This document shows positions 61,208 through 64,000 of a stretch of 64,000 nt of DNA, one piece after another. Both the position numbers and the translations under genes were made by a program. Location of the stretch: the NCBI RefSeq assembly GCF_024300825.1, contig NZ_CP101323.1:1860001-1924000 (forward strand), given 5' to 3'. Origin of the DNA: Natronomonas gomsonensis (GTDB taxonomy: Archaea > Halobacteriota > Halobacteria > Halobacteriales > Haloarculaceae). Under the pieces are notes generated by a model, which was not told where the DNA came from, did not search any database, and saw only the letters and a list, made by a program, of their open reading frames with translations. Position 1 is the stretch's first letter. Each line of letters begins with the position of its first letter.

Positions 61208-61702
61208 ATGAAACGTATCACTCGAATTGAAATATTGGTGCTCGCGGGTCTGCTCGTCGCCTCGCTGTTCGCTGGCATCGCGGTGGCGGACAGCCACGGC
61301 GAGGCCGACATGGACCGACTCGTCACCCAGTACAACGCCAACGTCGACGAGGCGCCCGGTCTCGTCACGAACCGACTGGCGGGCGAACGGGTCGAACTCC
61401 GTGTCGGGAGCGGCAACGACGTGGCCTCCGCGAACTCCGGGTCGGTGTACCACTTCGAACTCGCCGACGACGGCCGAATCGCCGACCACGGAGCGGGTCC
61501 CGCCGACGACCCCACCGTCCGGGTGTTGACGAGCGAAAACACGCTCGAGGAGATACTCACGAGCGACCAACCGGGCACGGAGTTCCGTGCGGCCTACAAC
61601 GACGGCACCGTCGACATCGAAGGCGTCGGCATCACGAACACGGTGAAAGTCGAGGCCACGAAGTTCGCGGTCAGCGCCGGTAGCGCGCTCGGCCTGTTCT
61701 GA
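61208..61702 (+). CDS. Secreted haloarchaeal protein of unknown function
   Basis: A 164-residue protein with a Sec-type signal (MKRITRIEILVLAGLLVASLFAG followed by IAVADSHGEA). The mature part is acidic, with no cysteine or metal motif, and contains short beta-rich segments (RVELRVGSGNDV, YHFELADDGRI). A TATATCGG box at about 61173-61181 lies some 30 bases upstream of ATG 61208. It is divergent from the small tail-anchored gene and convergent with metG (22-base gap). I do not recognise a family. Confidence 0.72.
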   Translation: MKRITRIEILVLAGLLVASLFAGIAVADSHGEADMDRLVTQYNANVDEAPGLVTNRLAGERVELRVGSGNDVASANSGSVYHFELADDGRIADHGAGPADDPTVRVLTSENTLEEILTSDQPGTEFRAAYNDGTVDIEGVGITNTVKVEATKFAVSAGSALGLF

Positions 61703-61723
61703 GCGTCCCCGTTCGGTTCTCCG

Positions 61724-63820
61724 CTACTGTACCTTCGTCCCGGGTTCGGCGTCTTCCAGCGTCGTCAGCAGGTCGGCCTCCTCGCCCGCGGCGAGCAACA
61801 TCCCGTTGGACTCGACGCCGAACAGTTCGGCCTTCTCCAGGTTCGCGAGAACGACGATTTTCGTCCCCGGAAGTTCGTCGAGGTCGTGGAGTTGCTTGAT
61901 GCCGGCGACTATCTGTCGGGTCTCGACGCCAATGTCGACCTCCAGTTTCACGAGGTCGTCGGCGCCCTCGATGGGTTCGACATCGAGGATTTCGGCGACG
62001 CGGATGTCGAGGTCTTTGAACCCCTCGAAGCTAATGCGCTCTTCGTTGACTGGTTCCAGTTCCATACCGGTGGTGTCGTCGTCCTCGGACTCGTCGCTTT
62101 CGGTCTCTGATTCGTCTTCGGCGGCCTCGATGCTCTCCCGTAACTGCTCGTTGAGTTCCTCGACGCGGTCGTCTTCGAGTCCCTCAAACAGTTCCTCGGG
62201 TTCGCCGAACTCGGCAGGCGGCGCCGCGAGTGCCTCGCCCAACTCGGCGTCGTGGACGCTGCCCGACTCGCCGAGTTGACCCCACAGCGCCTCGGCCTTC
62301 CCCGGCAACACCGGCTCCATGAGGACGGCGATGGCCTTCGACAACTGGACGCAATCGCGGATGACCTGCGCCGCCTGCTCGGGGTCGTCGTCGGTGAGTT
62401 TCCACGGTTCGTGCTGTTGGATGTACTCGTTGCCGAACTTCGCCAACTCGACGGGGACGCGGCCGAGTCCACGGACGCGGTAGTCGTTGATGGCCGCCCG
62501 GAAGTCGGCCATTGCCTCCTCGATGCGGTCTTCGACCTCCCCGCTGACCTCGGTGTCGGGGGTGCCGTCGTAGTTCCGCTCGGCGAACAACAGCGACCGG
62601 TAGGCGAAGTTCCCGAGGGTCCCGACGAGTTCGCTGTTGACGCGTTCTGCGAGGCCGTCCCACGAGAAGTCCACGTCGGCGACGAACTCGCTGCCCGTGA
62701 TGATGTGGTACCGGTACAAATCGGGGTGCAGTCCCGCCTCGATGTAGTCGTCGGCCCACACCGCGCGGTTCCGGGAGGTCGAAAAGCCCTTGCCGTCGAG
62801 GTTGACGAACCCACAGGCCATCACGGCCCGCGGTTCGTTGTAGCCCGCGCCACGCAGCATCGCCGGCCAGAAGACGGTGTGGTGTTGGATGATGTCGTGG
62901 CCGATGATGTGGACGATTTCGCCACCGTCGGGAACGTCGTCGGTGCCGTGGTTCTTCCAGACGGCCTCCCAGTCGTACTCGTCGGCGCCGACCCGCTCTG
63001 TGTACTGCTTCGTCGAGGAGACGTATTCGATGGGCGCGTCGACCCAGACGTACAACACCAACTCTTCCTCGCCGTCCTCGCCGGGATAATCTATCCCCCA
63101 CTCCATGTCCCGTGTGATACAGAGGTCCTGCAGTTCGCCCTCTATCCACTCCCGCGGCTGATTTTGGGCGTTTTCGGTGCCCTCCAGTCGGTCGAGGAAG
63201 CCCTTGAGGTACTCCTGGAAATCGGAGAGTCGGAGGAACTTGTGGGGCCGTGTGCGGTACTCGGCGGGGTTGCCCGTAATCGTCGAGACGGGGTCTTCGA
63301 TTTCGCCGGGTTCGAGGTGGCGTTGACAGCCCTCGTCGCACTCGTCGCCGCGGGCGTGTTCGCCACAGTATGGGCAGGTTCCCTCGACGAAGCGGTCCGG
63401 GAGCGGTTGGTCGGCCTCGCTGTCCCAGGCCACCTCGATTTCCTTCTCGACGACGTGGTCGTCGTCTATCCACGACCGAACGAACTCCCGTGTCGTCTCC
63501 GTGTTCGTCTCGTCGTGAGTGTGGCCGTAGTTGTCGAACTCGACGTTGAACTTCGGGAACGTCGCCTCGTACTGCTCGTGGTACTCCAAGGCGAACTCTT
63601 CGGGTGAGACGCCCTCCTTTGCGGCGTTGACGGCGATGGGCGTGCCGTGCATGTCCGACCCGCAGACGAACGCCACGTCCTGTCCGACCGACTCCAGCGC
63701 CCGCGAGAGCGCGTCGCCGCTGACGTACGTCCGCAGGTGGCCGACGTGGAGGTCGCCGTTGGCGTACGGCAACCCGCAGGTGACCACCGCGGGGGTCTCG
63801 GTGGGGAACTCCTCGTGCAT
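61724..63820 (-). CDS. metG: Methionyl-tRNA synthetase
   Basis: A 698-residue class I synthetase that charges initiator and elongator tRNA-Met. The HIGH-type site is YANGDLHVGHL (residues 20-30), the KMSKS-equivalent is GKGFSTSRNRAVW, and an insertion with cysteines CPYCGEHARGDECDEGC binds zinc. The last 100 residues (ERISFEGFKDLDIRVAEILD) are the EMAP/Trbp111-like tRNA-binding domain. Between them is a Glu/Asp-rich halophilic linker. The gene is complete and its start is ATG 63820 (MHEEFPTETPAVVTC). Confidence 0.97.
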   Translation of the reverse strand: MHEEFPTETPAVVTCGLPYANGDLHVGHLRTYVSGDALSRALESVGQDVAFVCGSDMHGTPIAVNAAKEGVSPEEFALEYHEQYEATFPKFNVEFDNYGHTHDETNTETTREFVRSWIDDDHVVEKEIEVAWDSEADQPLPDRFVEGTCPYCGEHARGDECDEGCQRHLEPGEIEDPVSTITGNPAEYRTRPHKFLRLSDFQEYLKGFLDRLEGTENAQNQPREWIEGELQDLCITRDMEWGIDYPGEDGEEELVLYVWVDAPIEYVSSTKQYTERVGADEYDWEAVWKNHGTDDVPDGGEIVHIIGHDIIQHHTVFWPAMLRGAGYNEPRAVMACGFVNLDGKGFSTSRNRAVWADDYIEAGLHPDLYRYHIITGSEFVADVDFSWDGLAERVNSELVGTLGNFAYRSLLFAERNYDGTPDTEVSGEVEDRIEEAMADFRAAINDYRVRGLGRVPVELAKFGNEYIQQHEPWKLTDDDPEQAAQVIRDCVQLSKAIAVLMEPVLPGKAEALWGQLGESGSVHDAELGEALAAPPAEFGEPEELFEGLEDDRVEELNEQLRESIEAAEDESETESDESEDDDTTGMELEPVNEERISFEGFKDLDIRVAEILDVEPIEGADDLVKLEVDIGVETRQIVAGIKQLHDLDELPGTKIVVLANLEKAELFGVESNGMLLAAGEEADLLTTLEDAEPGTKVQ

Positions 63821-63857
63821 ACAGGAGTTCCCGTCCGTCAGGGGTAAAACAGTCCCG

Positions 63858-64000
63858 TTATTCGGCTTCGCCGTCGGGGTCGGCGACGGCCGTCATCGAG
63901 GCGATTCCCGAGGAGACGCTCCCCACGCCGAACCACCCCTCGGGGTCCCGTCGGAGTATCGACCCCGCCGTCGTTCCGGCGTAGACCCGCCCGTCCACGG
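63858..64000 (-). CDS. C-terminal fragment of a beta-propeller-like protein, cut by the window edge
   Basis: Forty-six codons are visible ending at TAA 63858-63860. The translation reads VDGRVYAGTTAGSILRRDP followed by EGWFGVGSVSSGIASMTAVA and an acidic end. VYAGTTAGSILRR is the blade pattern of beta-propeller/WD40-type proteins such as the haloarchaeal HVO_0234-like group. The 5' part lies outside the window, so domain number and function cannot be given. The stop is 37 bases from the metG start on the same strand. Confidence 0.6.
   Translation of the reverse strand, partial: VDGRVYAGTTAGSILRRDPEGWFGVGSVSSGIASMTAVADPDGEAE

Noticed and set aside
1..64000. tRNA, rRNA or CRISPR array
   Set aside because: I looked for cloverleaf-type ends, rRNA-like conserved blocks and regularly spaced direct repeats and saw none; a covariance-model scan would be decisive.

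Overview
The window is chromosomal DNA from a haloarchaeon (class Halobacteria). The support is high GC, strongly acidic predicted proteins, archaeal information-processing genes (TFB, thermosome, LonB, archaeal NadM), TATA boxes about 25-30 nt upstream of starts with little or no leader, twin-arginine signals, and the archaeal early shikimate route. The genus cannot be fixed from sequence alone. I found no rRNA, tRNA, CRISPR array, complete insertion sequence or prophage; this is a housekeeping region with a few local lesions and regulatory signals.

Layout. 1-5.4 kb: a 5'-truncated conserved haloarchaeal protein, a SpoIIM-type membrane protein with an apparent frameshift at its start, DUF5791, an NAD(P)-epimerase and a membrane-anchored DHH/DHHA1 phosphoesterase. 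5.4-13.2 kb: small membrane protein, aldo/keto reductase, Tat lipoprotein plus MFS transporter, GpgS/MpgS-like glycosyltransferase, Nudix CoA pyrophosphatase and AidB-like acyl-CoA dehydrogenase. 13.2-23 kb: radical SAM-HhH protein, DUF429 protein, zinc-ribbon plus Hsp20 pair, FAD oxidoreductase plus luciferase-like pair, TFB, an AglD-type glycosyltransferase and an orphan DNA methyltransferase (probable CTAG enzyme Zim). 23-38 kb: aromatic amino acid genes (aroD, 3-dehydroquinate synthase II, ADH synthase, trpA, trpB, trpC), interrupted by an aldehyde dehydrogenase and by a transglutaminase/DUF58/MoxR surface-protein operon.

38-45 kb: a gluconate-2-dehydrogenase-like pair whose small subunit is broken by an exact 52-bp tandem duplication, a CGCGG-motif RiPP-precursor candidate, an alkyltransferase-like protein, a MaoC hydratase, an AIR-synthase-like protein and a response regulator with PAS. 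45-53 kb: CPBP protease with lonB, nadM with SAM hydrolase, an SDR, an APC permease and a thermosome subunit. 53-64 kb: glycosyltransferase with methyltransferase, an AT-rich regulatory region with a small winged-helix regulator, MBL hydrolase, YkgJ-like cysteine-cluster protein, TRAM protein, small membrane proteins, HTH regulators, an SPFH/NfeD pair, metG and a truncated beta-propeller gene.

How the genes connect. ADH synthase and 3-dehydroquinate synthase II make dehydroquinate from aspartate semialdehyde, AroD continues towards chorismate, and TrpC, TrpB and TrpA finish tryptophan. trpC starts inside a 24-bp dyad centred on TGTACA, the core I recall for the methanogen TrpY operator. The transglutaminase operon looks like an export or cell-surface module with a MoxR chaperone. 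LonB, thermosome and Hsp20 cover protein quality control. No clearly new multi-gene defence or mobile system is visible; the strongest items are the trp dyad, the 52-bp duplication, the CGCGG peptide candidate and the structured tfb leader.
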